DNA from: Xenophilus sp. Marseille-Q4582
GTDB taxonomy: Bacteria; Pseudomonadota; Gammaproteobacteria; Burkholderiales; Burkholderiaceae_C
Assembly: GCF_916700565.1 (NCBI RefSeq)
Contig: NZ_CAKAKO010000003.1
Coordinates: 248,001-312,000, forward strand
Reading direction: 5' to 3'
DNA: 64,000 bases
Within the stretch, counting starts at the first letter, position 1, and every line of letters starts with the position of its first letter. Under the pieces are notes generated by a model that was not told where the DNA came from, searched no databases, and saw nothing but the letters and a program-made list of their open reading frames with translations. The position numbers and the translations under genes are program-made. Positions 36,825-45,651 of the stretch are shown here, in pieces.

Positions 36825-38018
36825 ATGACCACGGGCAGCGCACCACGGCGCGATGGCCCGGTTGCGCTGTCGGCGTTGTTCGACGAGGCGCTGCGGCACC
36901 TTGAGCCGAAGGAACTGGCGCAGGGCACGGCGCCGAACCAGGACGGTTTCCTCTACAGCGGCAACCGCCATGAGAGCGTGCCGCGCCGACTGTTCCTCGA
37001 CCGGCGCCTGACCCCGCTGGAGCGCAACGCCTGGCAGGTGTTCCGCCTGCAGCTCAGCGACGACGGCGTGACCGCCTTTCCCACCTACGACCAATTGCGC
37101 CCCTACCTGGCCTCGATGCCCTGCGCGGCGCAAGCATCGCATGAGACCGTGGCGCGCGCCCTGACGCTGTTGCGGCTGACGCGCTGGCTGAGCCTGGTGC
37201 GACGACGGCGCGACCCGAAGACCGGCCGCATCCAGGGGAACCTCTACGTGCTGCACGACGAACCGCTGTCGCCCTTCGAGGCGATGCAGCTCGATGCCGA
37301 CTACCTCGGCCTGGTCAGCCAGGCGCTGACCCATGCCGCCAAGGCGGTGCAGATCGTGGGCATGAACACGCTCAAGGAGATTGCCGAAGACCCGCTGCTC
37401 GGCGGCCGCACATTGCCGACCCGCCTGCAGGTGCTCGCGCAGCGCATGGTGCGGTATGGCTGGACGACGCCAGGTTATCCACAGGAGGGTGCGGACCACG
37501 AATCCGAAGAAGGCCAGGAAGCCCTTCTTCGGAATGGCGTGCGCCCGTCTTCGGAATCCGAAGCGGGGCTGGAACCCGCGCAGGATGGCCATCTTCGGAT
37601 TCCGAAGGAGGACCGTACAGTACGTAATGATCGTATAAATGAAGTACGTACAGTACCGCGCGCGAGGGCCTTGCAGAACCTGCGACTGCCCGAGCGCTTC
37701 CTGCGCCTGAAGGACGAGCAGCAGGGCGGCGCGCTGGTGGCCCTGCAGCAGGTGGACGAGGCCCAGCGGCAGGCCGTGCTCGACGAATGGGAGGCACGCT
37801 GCCGCAACAGCGCTGTGCGCAACCCGGCCGGCTATCTGTTCGGCATCGTGCAGAAGGCGATCCGTGGGGAGTTCAAGGCCTGGGCGGGCGACAGCGACAC
37901 GGTGCCGCCTGCTTCCCGTCCACCCGAGCCCGCACCGGCGCCATCGGCACCGCCGGTATCCCCCGAAGTGGCGCGCGCCCACCTGGCGCGGCTGCGGGCG
38001 GCCCTGCGCGACCCGTGA
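36825..38018 (+). CDS. STY4528-family pathogenicity-island replication protein, copy 1
   Basis: A 397-residue protein with RepA-like winged-helix character: RRLFLDRRLTPLERNAWQVF, FPTYDQLRPYLASMPCAAQA, SHETVARALTLLRLTRWLSL. The C-terminal part has FRLKDEQ-type helices and ends in a Pro-rich tail. Around 37490-37660 the coding strand contains repeated CTTCGGAATCCGAAG-like segments, giving an odd central region. It is the last gene of the module copy before the relBE cassette. Its biochemical function is not established; the name is taken from island families known to me. Confidence 0.8.
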   Translation: MTTGSAPRRDGPVALSALFDEALRHLEPKELAQGTAPNQDGFLYSGNRHESVPRRLFLDRRLTPLERNAWQVFRLQLSDDGVTAFPTYDQLRPYLASMPCAAQASHETVARALTLLRLTRWLSLVRRRRDPKTGRIQGNLYVLHDEPLSPFEAMQLDADYLGLVSQALTHAAKAVQIVGMNTLKEIAEDPLLGGRTLPTRLQVLAQRMVRYGWTTPGYPQEGADHESEEGQEALLRNGVRPSSESEAGLEPAQDGHLRIPKEDRTVRNDRINEVRTVPRARALQNLRLPERFLRLKDEQQGGALVALQQVDEAQRQAVLDEWEARCRNSAVRNPAGYLFGIVQKAIRGEFKAWAGDSDTVPPASRPPEPAPAPSAPPVSPEVARAHLARLRAALRDP

Positions 38019-38026
38019 CCGGCCGA

Positions 38027-38045
38027 GCTATCCCCAGGGGATAGC
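38027..38045. repeat. 19-bp palindrome GCTATCCCCAGGGGATAGC, left copy
   Basis: Perfect palindrome with one central base, 9 bp after the STY4528-type stop. The same 19 bases occur at 38922-38940. The similarity continues on its right side for about 25 bp with some changes. The pair frames the relBE and small-gene block. Confidence 0.7.
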
Positions 38046-38095
38046 CGAGACAGGGAGGCTTCCGGCGGGGCAATCCGGCCACACCATTGCCAAGG

Positions 38096-38107
38096 TCTCA
38101 ATTGAGA
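38096..38107. promoter_or_regulatory. relBE operator palindrome TCTCAATTGAGA
   Basis: A perfect 12-bp palindrome 38 bp before the relB ATG, directly upstream of an AT-rich stretch (ACAAAATAGG) that could hold the -10 region. It is the expected type and place for autoregulation by RelB or RelBE. Confidence 0.6.
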
Positions 38108-38145
38108 TACAAAATAGGGGCTAATGCATAACAGGAGAAGCAACG

Positions 38146-38445
38146 ATGGCCGCACAGACTTCGATGCTGCACATCCGTGTGGACGATAAGCTCAAGGCCG
38201 ATGCCGCCGAGAAGCTCGCCGGGGTCGGCCTCACCGTTTCGGACGCCGTGCGCATCCTGCTGACCCGTGTGGTCAAGGAAGGCGCGCTGCCGGCTGGCCT
38301 CACGGCCGACCCGGAGGCCTACGATGCCTGGTTCCGGGCGAAGGTCCAGGAGGCGCTGGCCGACACACGGCCGCCGGTGCCGCACCAGCAGGTCATGGAC
38401 GAGGCGCAGGCCCTGATCGACAGGAAGCGGCGTGCGCGTACTTGA
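38146..38445 (+). CDS. RelB/DinJ-family antitoxin
   Basis: Antitoxin of 99 residues: MLHIRVDDKLKADAAEKLAG then VGLTVSDAVRILLTRVVKEG is the ribbon-helix-helix pattern of RelB/DinJ. The C-terminal half is helical and charged and would wrap the toxin. An AGGAGA site precedes the ATG. It overlaps the toxin gene by 14 bases. The pair likely stabilises the element. Confidence 0.85.
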   Translation: MAAQTSMLHIRVDDKLKADAAEKLAGVGLTVSDAVRILLTRVVKEGALPAGLTADPEAYDAWFRAKVQEALADTRPPVPHQQVMDEAQALIDRKRRART

Positions 38446-38719
38446 GTGGCGGGAAGCTGCCCGCGCCGACCTGCTGGCGATTGTTGACTACATCTCGGAC
38501 GACAACCCCGATGCCGCGCAGCGGTTGAAGGACGACATCGAGGCCAAGGCCGCGAAGCTGCCGGAGCGCCCGAAGCTCTACCGGCCTGGCCGCGTGGCCG
38601 GCACGCGGGAGATGGTCGTGCGTGCGAACTACGTGGTGGTCTACATGGAGGACACCCGCGCGGTGTCCATCCTGCGCGTGTTGCACGCCGCGCAGCAGTG
38701 GCCGCCGGCACGGGAGTGA
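38432..38719 (+). CDS. RelE/ParE-family toxin
   Basis: Toxin of 95 residues: LEWREAARADLLAIVDYISD DNPDAAQRL at the N-terminus and KLYRPGRVAGTREMVVRANY then VVVYMEDTRAVSILRVLHAA at the C-terminus are the RelE/ParE fold. The GTG start is inside the antitoxin frame. The family cuts ribosome-bound mRNA (RelE) or poisons gyrase (ParE); the sequence alone does not decide, though the YISDDNPDAAQRL form is more ParE-like. Confidence 0.85.
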   Translation: MRVLEWREAARADLLAIVDYISDDNPDAAQRLKDDIEAKAAKLPERPKLYRPGRVAGTREMVVRANYVVVYMEDTRAVSILRVLHAAQQWPPARE

Positions 38720-38747
38720 AGGCGGTTTTCCTCACTGGAGATTCACC

Positions 38748-38939
38748 ATGAATGCCAAGGAGCCTGAAGCAGCCAAACTCAAGGCGCTGCAGGAAGCAGC
38801 TTGCATGGGCTGGGCCGACATCACCGCCGGCCGCCATGCCGATGTCGCCGACGGCCAACTCGAAGGTTTCATTGCACAGTTGGGACAGCAGGCGGCGCTT
38901 GCCGTCGCTACCCGCCGCGAGGCTATCCCCAGGGGATAG
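38748..38939 (+). CDS. Small ICE-associated protein, unknown, ends inside a palindrome
   Basis: A 63-residue protein (MNAKEPEAAKLKALQEAACM, then GWADITAGRHADVADGQLEG) that looks like an antitoxin-sized helical protein. It follows relE by 28 bp. The last codons and the TAG stop lie within the right 19-bp palindrome, so the C-terminus AIPRG is written by the repeat. This suggests that the repeat cut the original gene. Function unknown. Confidence 0.5.
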   Translation: MNAKEPEAAKLKALQEAACMGWADITAGRHADVADGQLEGFIAQLGQQAALAVATRREAIPRG

Positions 38940-38940
38940 C
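38922..38940. repeat. 19-bp palindrome GCTATCCCCAGGGGATAGC, right copy
   Basis: Identical to 38027-38045 and in the same (palindromic) form. Right flanks of the two copies stay similar (GACAG, then a CTTCC-GGC pattern) for about 25 bp. It bounds an 0.9-kb block holding relB, relE and a small gene. Confidence 0.7.
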
Positions 38941-39062
38941 TGGGACAGCCAGCCTTCCCGGCACGGACAAACCAGGCGCACGCCGATTGCGGTTTGTTGA
39001 CTGACGGCCTTCCGGTCGGTGCCGATGCTGGCGACTCGTTCCGTTAATGCGAGTCGTCACCC

Positions 39063-39439
39063 ATGGCCAATGAACCCCTGCAACTGAATCTCGGCTCGCT
39101 GCGCAGCGCGATGTCGCTGACGCTGCACACTCATCACGCTTCGCGCATCTGGCACGGCCGGGCGCCGACCGAGGGACGCGCCGGCATTATCGGTCTCAAC
39201 GGCTTCATCAGCGCCATGAACAAGATGAAGCGCGGCGCCGAGCAGGACGATCCGTACTCCGATTTCTGGATGCTGCGTATCGAAGACAAGCTGGAGCAGA
39301 CCAAGAGCACGCTGCAGGCGCTGCGCGAGCAGGTGGACCAGGCGCTGGCCGGTGTACCCCCGGCGCTGTCGCTGGGCGAGAACATGAACGTGCAGCCGGT
39401 GAAGCTGCCGCTGTTCGTGAATGCCCAACTCGGCTTCAT
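39063..39439 (+). pseudogene. PFL_4669-type (TIGR03761) ICE protein, cut by IS3
   Basis: The first 125 codons of a conserved ICE protein: LQLNLGSLRSAMSLTLHTHH, ASRIWHGRAPTEGRAGIIGL, NGFISAMNKMKRGAEQDDPY, ending VNAQLGFI. The family is about twice this length. The frame is broken at 39440 by the left end of an IS3-type element. The rest of the gene is not found on the far side, so more than the insertion has been lost. Confidence 0.8.
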
Positions 39440-39502
39440 TGACCTTGCCTCGATTTCACGTACAGCAAGAAGTTGGAAACTTCAAAGGTACGGAGAATCG
39501 AG

Positions 39503-39826
39503 ATGAAAGAAGGCAGGCTGCCCAAGAGGCAGTACACACAGGAATTCAAGGCCGAGGCTATCAGGCTTGCGGCGTCGGTCGGCGGGCACGAGGCCGCGCG
39601 ACGTCTTGGGGTGCCGGTGGCGACGTTGGGCAATTGGTCCAGAAAGGGCATTGCAGCGGCCGGCTCTGGCGGCGCGGCTGTGCCGCCCAGTGAGGGGCCC
39701 ACTCGGCGCCCGGTGAGCGAACTGGAGGCAGAGAACAGCCGCCTGCGCAGAGAGTTGGCCGACGCGAAGCTGGACGTGGAAGTCCTTCGAAAAGCGACGG
39801 CGTACTTCGCCAGGGGGTCGCGATGA
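39503..39826 (+). CDS. IS3-family transposase OrfA
   Basis: Helix-turn-helix protein of 107 residues (YTQEFKAEAIRLAASVGGHE, AARRLGVPVATLGNWSRKG) with a C-terminal leucine zipper (ELEAENSRLRRELADAKLDV EVLRKA). It binds the IS ends. Its stop overlaps the orfB ATG by four bases; a programmed -1 shift between them would make the active OrfAB. Confidence 0.85.
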   Translation: MKEGRLPKRQYTQEFKAEAIRLAASVGGHEAARRLGVPVATLGNWSRKGIAAAGSGGAAVPPSEGPTRRPVSELEAENSRLRRELADAKLDVEVLRKATAYFARGSR

Positions 39827-40686
39827 AGTACGCCTGGATCGATGAGCATCGCGACCAGTACACCGTCAGCCGGCTGTGCCGCGTGCTGCAGGTGTCCCGC
39901 AGCGGCTACTGCCAATGGCGCGTGCGCCCGCCCAGTGCCGGCACACTCGCGAACCAAGCTTTGGACGCAAAGGTGGCGGCCATCCACGATGCAAGCCGCC
40001 GAAGCTATGGCCGCCCTCGGATCGTCCACAAGCTGCGCCAGCAGGGCGAAGTCGTCAGCGCCGAGCGAGTGCGCAAGAGCCTGCGGCGCCAGGGCCTGCG
40101 CCCGGTGTACAGAAGGCCGTTCGTGGTGACCACCGACTCAGCACATTGCCTGCCGGTGGCGGCGAATCTGCTGGATCGGCGCTTCGACGGCTGGCAGTCT
40201 GATCAGGCGTGGGTGGCAGACATAACGTATGTGGCCACCGGCGAGGGCTGGCTGTATCTGGCGGCGGTGATGGACCTGGCTGGCCGGCGGATCGTGGGCT
40301 GGTCGATGTCCGAGACCATCGACGCCACGCTGGTGTGTACTGCCTTGAAGTCGTCCTGGTGGCAGCGCAAGCCGCCCAAGGGCCTGCTGGTACATAGCGA
40401 CCGTGGGGCGCAATATGCGAGCGGACGCTACCGGGCGCTGGTCGCCGAGTTGGGCATCACGATGTCCATGAGCAGGAAGGCCAACGCTTGGGACAACGCG
40501 CCGATGGAAAGCTTCTTCAAGACGCTGAAGGTCGAGCGCATCTACCAGGTACGCTACGACACGCGGGCGCAGGCCAGGCTGGACATCGTCGACTGGATCG
40601 AGGGCTGGTACAACCGCCAGCGCTTGCACTCGGCTAACGGCTTCCTGCCCCCGGTGATCTGGGAGAGCACCAGCTTGGCTGCATGA
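39823..40686 (+). CDS. IS3-family transposase OrfB (DDE)
   Basis: Integrase-core transposase of 287 residues. The N-terminal HTH_21 part (SRRSYGRPRIVHKLRQQGEV) precedes the rve domain. The catalytic residues are D in WVADITYVATGEGWLY, D in LLVHSDRGAQYAS and E in AWDNAPMESFFKTLK. All look intact, so the copy may be active. Confidence 0.88.
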   Translation: MKYAWIDEHRDQYTVSRLCRVLQVSRSGYCQWRVRPPSAGTLANQALDAKVAAIHDASRRSYGRPRIVHKLRQQGEVVSAERVRKSLRRQGLRPVYRRPFVVTTDSAHCLPVAANLLDRRFDGWQSDQAWVADITYVATGEGWLYLAAVMDLAGRRIVGWSMSETIDATLVCTALKSSWWQRKPPKGLLVHSDRGAQYASGRYRALVAELGITMSMSRKANAWDNAPMESFFKTLKVERIYQVRYDTRAQARLDIVDWIEGWYNRQRLHSANGFLPPVIWESTSLAA

Positions 40687-40716
40687 CTTGATGTACGTGA
40701 AAACGAGGCAAGGTCA

Positions 40717-41076
40717 GGCCAGCGAGGCCACGCGGCTGCGCGAGATCGAGTCGGAGAACGCCAAGCTCAAGAAGCTGCTGGCCGAGGCACACCTGCACAT
40801 CGAAGCGCTGAAGGTGGGCTTCGGGGTAAAGCGCTGACCCCGCAGGCCAGGCGCGAAGCGGTCGCCAGGATGGTCGAGCAACTGGCCATCAGCGAACGCC
40901 GCGCCTGTCGCTATGCGGGGTTGTCACGAACAAGCTACCGGCAGCCGCCCAGGATGATTGCCGCCACGGCCGAGTTGAGCACGCGCATCGTCGAGCTGGC
41001 CCATGAGCGCCGACGCTTCGGCTACAGGCGCATTCACGATCTGCTGGCCCTGGAGGGGCGGCAAGTGAACCATAAG
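40717..41076 (+). mobile_element. IS3-family (IS407-like) fragment
   Basis: The end of an OrfA (ATRLREIESENAKLKKLLAE, ending VGFGVKR) and the start of an OrfB (MVEQLAISERRACRYAGLSR, RFGYRRIHDLLALEGRQVNH) in overlapping frames. The fragment begins right at the end of the first IS3 and stops at about 41076. Both outer ends of the element are missing. It differs from its two IS3 neighbours. Confidence 0.75.
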
Positions 41077-41160
41077 AGCTACTAACAAAACCATGTCATC
41101 ATCGAGCGCTTGATTGGTGTTTGAACCGCCCCGGTTTTCGCGGAGGCTGGTTGGCTTGAG

Positions 41161-42386
<1,226 letters not shown>

Positions 42387-42439
42387 GATGGCTCCATCTT
42401 CTCAAACGAGGGAGCCTCCGCGAAAACCGGGGCGGTTCA

Positions 42440-42528
42440 GAAACGTAGAGATAGAGGCCGTCGAAGTCGGCCAGTGCGTATGGCTTGCCGGTGGACTTGG
42501 CCTGCCGGGCCATGAGGTCTGAAAGCAT
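42440..42528 (-). pseudogene. Tyrosine integrase, N-terminal stub
   Basis: The minus strand from ATG at 42528 reads MLSDLMARQAKSTGKPYALA then DFDGLYLYVS and stops at the IS3 end. This is the arm-binding (DUF4102) start of island/phage tyrosine integrases. The catalytic domain is gone. Its place between the collapsed first ICE and the tLST cargo is where the integrase of an ICE would end the first element. Confidence 0.75.
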
Positions 42529-42685
42529 GATCCCAACTCCATGAAAGCGAGTTGAGTGCCATGTTTCCCATCGGACCTCGGCTCCTCCAGCAACAATGCG
42601 GCAGGGGAAGTTCGCGCATTGTTTGGGCCACTTTTTGTACCAGTTTGGGCCGGCCGTCAGTGGATTTCGCTGGACGTCACTGGAA

Positions 42686-42705
42686 CGGCTTTTCTAGAAA
42701 AGCCG
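42686..42705. repeat. Perfect 20-bp palindrome in the int upstream region
   Basis: CGGCTTTTCTAGAAAAGCCG is a perfect palindrome about 160 bp upstream of the integrase stub. It lacks a loop and a T-run, so it is more like a protein site than a terminator. It may belong to the attachment region. Confidence 0.6.
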
Positions 42706-42799
42706 AACCGTGACAATGACTTGCAACACTCCATGGACGTCCTTGGAACACCATGGAAAGCTGAAGTGGAGCGGGTGAAGGGAACATCATCGTGTTCCC

Positions 42800-42826
42800 A
42801 ACTCGTTGATTGATAACGAGTTTTCC
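42800..42826 (+). terminator. Hairpin with T-run, possible terminator
   Basis: AACTCGTT at 42800-42807 and AACGAGTT at 42815-42822 form an 8-bp stem with a 7-base loop, followed on the plus strand by TTCC. The stem is AT-rich and short. It may be a weak terminator or an att-region dyad. Confidence 0.35.
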
Positions 42827-42953
42827 GCACTCGGCGAACCGAGATGGACATAATTATGGACTGAAAAACCACGCTTGGTCAACGCGCGCTCCGAGCAAGT
42901 CCAGTGCGAGCCATGGACAGCCAGCAGTAGCCAATGTACCCGAGCGCTCAACG

Positions 42954-43862
42954 TCACGAGGCCGGTTCATCTCCCTTTGGCAGGAACTCCTCGCGGGCGC
43001 GCTGCAGAAACCGCTTCATGGGCTCAGAGGGTTCGGCGCTGCGGCGCAGCAGGTAGGTGGACAGCATGGGCGGCGTGCCGGCCAAGGGGCGAACGGTTAT
43101 GTCGGGGCGGTTCAGGGTCTGCACCTGCGAGGCAATGGCGAAACCTAGGCCATAACCGGCACCGACCAGAGTCAGCATCACGCCTAGGCTCGTCACCTGA
43201 TCTACCAGCTTGAGCGGCTTGGACGCACCTTGAAGCACCGCCTGGATCTGGTGGTGGCAGCCCGATCCCGCGTCCGGATGGCACAGTACCAACGGAAACT
43301 TCAAGGCTTCATCCAATGGCACTTCCGCGTGCGCCAACAAGGGGTGGCGCACGGGCACGATCACCGACAGAGGATCGGTCCACACGGGCTCGGCGACAAG
43401 GCCTTCGCTCACCGCGTCCGACAGCGCAAAGCCGATGTCCAGCAGATCGTTGTGCAGGCCCTTGAGCTGCTGCGCGAAAGGCAGCTCGAAGACGCGAATC
43501 TCCAGTTCGGGCTCTTCCTCGCGGCTGCGCGCCAGCAAGGTGGCAATGTGGGGCTGCGCCAAGCTGTCGCAGATGGCGATGCGCAGATAACCCTGATAGC
43601 CCTGCGCCGCCGCCTTTGCGGCACTCACCGCCTGCTCCACGGTGGCCAGCACACGCCGGCACTCACCGAGGAACACTTGACCGGCCCAGGTCAGTCGCGT
43701 CTGGTGCGCGCTGCGGTCGAACAACTGCACGCCGAGCGTGGCTTCGAGATTGCGCATTGCGCGCGACACAGGCGATTGTTCTACGCCAAGGCGCTCGGCC
43801 GCTCGCGCGAAATGCAGTTCTTCCGCGACCGCAACGAAATAGCGCAGTAGTCTGAGTTCCAA
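42954..43862 (-). CDS. LysR-family regulator, left of the stress locus
   Basis: Regulator of 302 residues. The N-terminal winged helix is LRLLRYFVAVAEELHFARAA, ERLGVEQSPVSRAMRNLEAT. The effector domain follows, with FPLVLCHPDAGSGCHHQIQ and a LVGAGYGLGFAI block. The start is TTG at 43862: AGGAGG lies five bases before it, and the family start (x-ELRLLRYF) matches exactly; the longer frame to 43991 is not supported. A second LysR of the same type stands on the other side of the stress locus. Target unknown. Confidence 0.82.
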   Translation of the reverse strand: MELRLLRYFVAVAEELHFARAAERLGVEQSPVSRAMRNLEATLGVQLFDRSAHQTRLTWAGQVFLGECRRVLATVEQAVSAAKAAAQGYQGYLRIAICDSLAQPHIATLLARSREEEPELEIRVFELPFAQQLKGLHNDLLDIGFALSDAVSEGLVAEPVWTDPLSVIVPVRHPLLAHAEVPLDEALKFPLVLCHPDAGSGCHHQIQAVLQGASKPLKLVDQVTSLGVMLTLVGAGYGLGFAIASQVQTLNRPDITVRPLAGTPPMLSTYLLRRSAEPSEPMKRFLQRAREEFLPKGDEPAS

Positions 43863-43965
43863 TGCGGCCTCCTGTTTGCCTCGTTCCTGGCCTGCGTCCA
43901 CCTCAAGCGGATTGCGCCTCGCTTTCTCCTTCGATGATTGGCAAGAGGTTCCGGCGTTGCATGCT

Positions 43966-43983
43966 TGCCTATTCGGATAGGCA
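43966..43983. promoter_or_regulatory. LysR-type dyad TGCCTAT-TCGG-ATAGGCA
   Basis: Perfect 7-bp arms around four bases, with the T-N11-A core expected for LysR operators. It lies about 105 bp before the TTG start of the LysR gene and 110 bp after the degP stop. Autoregulation is the simplest reading. Confidence 0.55.
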
Positions 43984-44094
43984 GATCGCATCCGAAAATT
44001 ACGGAGGTTGAGGCGGAACGCTACCTGGCCGAAGACCTGAGAACCTCAATCACCGCGACGCTGCACTACCGCCTGATCCACAGGTTCAGTTCAA

Positions 44095-45249
44095 TCAATT
44101 CCCGGGTTGCAGCTCCACACGCACCTCGCGCGATTTGCCGGCCCGTTCCACTGACAAGACCACCACATCGCCGACCTTCCTGTCGTCTAGCCGCGCGAGC
44201 AGCTTGGCCACATCGTCCGTCGCCTTGCCATCAACATCGATGATGCGGTCGCCCGGCACGATGCCTTGCGGCGTGACTTCGACACCCGCGAGGCCGGCCT
44301 TGTGCGCTGCCGAACCAGGGGTAACACGCAACACGAACACGCCCTTGCTTCCGGTCAGTGCAAGCAGGTGCTGATTGAGCTGTTCGTCCACCTCAATGCC
44401 CAGCGCCGGACGGATGTACTTACCGGTCTTGATGAGTTGCGGGACTACGCGCATGACGGTGTCCACCGGCACGGCGAAGCCGATCCCAGCCGATGCACCG
44501 GAAGGGCTGTAGATCGCTGTGTTGATGCCGATCAGGCGGCCGGCCGAATCGAGCAACGGCCCACCCGAGTTGCCGGGGTTGATAGCGGCATCGGTTTGAA
44601 TCAGGTGTTCGATGGTCACTCCGCCAGATTCCCCGGGCAGCGATCGATCGAGCGCGGACACGATGCCGTTGGTGAGTGTCCAATCCAGGCCGAAGGGGTT
44701 GCCGATGGCGAACACCTTTTGTCCCACCTTGAGGTCTGCGCTGGTGCCGACCGGAACGGCGGGCGGGCGCTGGAAACCGACGCCGATTTTGAGCACCGCG
44801 ATATCGTGGGCCGGACTCACGCCGACCAGCGCGGCTTGGTAATCGCGGCCGTCGGCCAGTTTGACAGTGGCCTCCGACGCCCCCTGAATCACATGAAAGT
44901 TGGTAACGACATGACCGGCGTCATCCCAGATGAAACCCGAACCCGTCCCGCGCGGCACGGAAAAGACGTTGCGCGTCCAGACATCTCGTACCAGTTGGGA
45001 CGTCGTGATGTAGACCACCGATGCCCGGGATTTCTCGAACAGTTCGATGGTGGCCTTTTCATCAGCGGCCAGATCGCCACGCGGCGTGACGGTGCGCTCA
45101 GCGGCTTGGCGCGGGCTGAACCAGGCCTCGATGGCGGGCAGGAACTGCCAGAACAGCATGAGTGCGGCAACGCACGCAGTGATGAAGAGCCACCGCCGGA
45201 CGAAATGATCCGGAGCTGGGCGTTGTGGGTAAGGATCGTGGTAAGCCAT
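44095..45249 (-). CDS. degP: DegP/HtrA-like periplasmic serine protease of the stress locus
   Basis: Membrane-anchored trypsin-like protease of 384 residues. An N-terminal helix (RRWLFITACVAALMLFWQFL) anchors it. The triad is H in VVTNFHVIQGAS, D in SPAHDIAVLKIG and S in NPGNSGGPLLDSAG. One PDZ domain follows (KGVFVLRVTPGSAAHKAGLA, VPGDRIIDVDGKATDDVAKL). It degrades or refolds damaged envelope proteins. ATG at 45249 is chosen to include the anchor. It is the last gene of the same-strand stress locus. Confidence 0.9.
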   Translation of the reverse strand: MAYHDPYPQRPAPDHFVRRWLFITACVAALMLFWQFLPAIEAWFSPRQAAERTVTPRGDLAADEKATIELFEKSRASVVYITTSQLVRDVWTRNVFSVPRGTGSGFIWDDAGHVVTNFHVIQGASEATVKLADGRDYQAALVGVSPAHDIAVLKIGVGFQRPPAVPVGTSADLKVGQKVFAIGNPFGLDWTLTNGIVSALDRSLPGESGGVTIEHLIQTDAAINPGNSGGPLLDSAGRLIGINTAIYSPSGASAGIGFAVPVDTVMRVVPQLIKTGKYIRPALGIEVDEQLNQHLLALTGSKGVFVLRVTPGSAAHKAGLAGVEVTPQGIVPGDRIIDVDGKATDDVAKLLARLDDRKVGDVVVLSVERAGKSREVRVELQPGN

Positions 45250-45651
45250 GGCGGGGGTTCCTTTCGAGTGATTTAGCGCCAAAGGCCGCTCAGGCCCCGG
45301 CGTGGCGGGCGCATCGGGGCGAACGACCTTGGCGCGAGATATTCCGTTTGGAACGGCAGGGCCTGCGATGGCTGAGGCGCCAACGCCATCAGGCGCGCGA
45401 TACGATCCTCTGTCGCCGGATGCGTGCGCAACCAGGACGGTTCGGGATTCCCCCAGCCGGGCAACAACCAGGCTCGCCACGAGCGGCTCACCCGCTCGAT
45501 CTTCGCCAGCGCCGAGGCGAGCCCGTGCGGATCTCCCGTCAGCTCTACTGCCATCCGGTCGGCATCGAACTCTCGCACACGTGACAGACCCAACTGTGCG
45601 AGCAGTGCCAGTTGCGGCGAAGCGGCCAACAACAGTAAGCCAATCCAGTTA

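Larger units (their letters stand above)
39440..40716 (+). mobile_element. Complete IS3-family element, first
   Basis: Ends are TGACCTTGCCTCG at 39440 and its complement CGAGGCAAGGTCA ending at 40716; the inverted repeats continue for about 25 bp with few changes. It carries orfA and orfB. The flanking bases (CAT left, GGC right) do not form a target duplication, so the two flanks were not originally adjacent. Confidence 0.85.
42529..42953. other. 425-bp gap upstream of the integrase stub
   Basis: No convincing gene. It contains short related segments (TGGACGTCACTGGAAC at about 42671 and TGGACGTCCTTGGAAC at about 42733), a 20-bp palindrome and a hairpin, both listed separately. Position upstream of int suggests an attachment-site or int-promoter region. 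No tRNA 3' end is recognisable. Confidence 0.4.

Noticed and set aside
37490-37660. Repeated TTCGGAATCCGAAG-like segments inside the STY4528-type gene as separate operators
   Set aside because: They lie inside the reading frame and keep it open; they may be low-complexity coding repeats, and without a second full copy in the window nothing more can be said.
41083-41095. CTAACAAAACC resembling the IS5 end at 22117 (CTAACAAAACGG)
   Set aside because: Only about ten bases are shared and no IS5 coding sequence follows, so a second IS5 end cannot be supported.
42529-42953. tRNA gene or tRNA 3' end as attachment site
   Set aside because: No cloverleaf or CCA-proximal tRNA sequence could be recognised in this or the other gaps.
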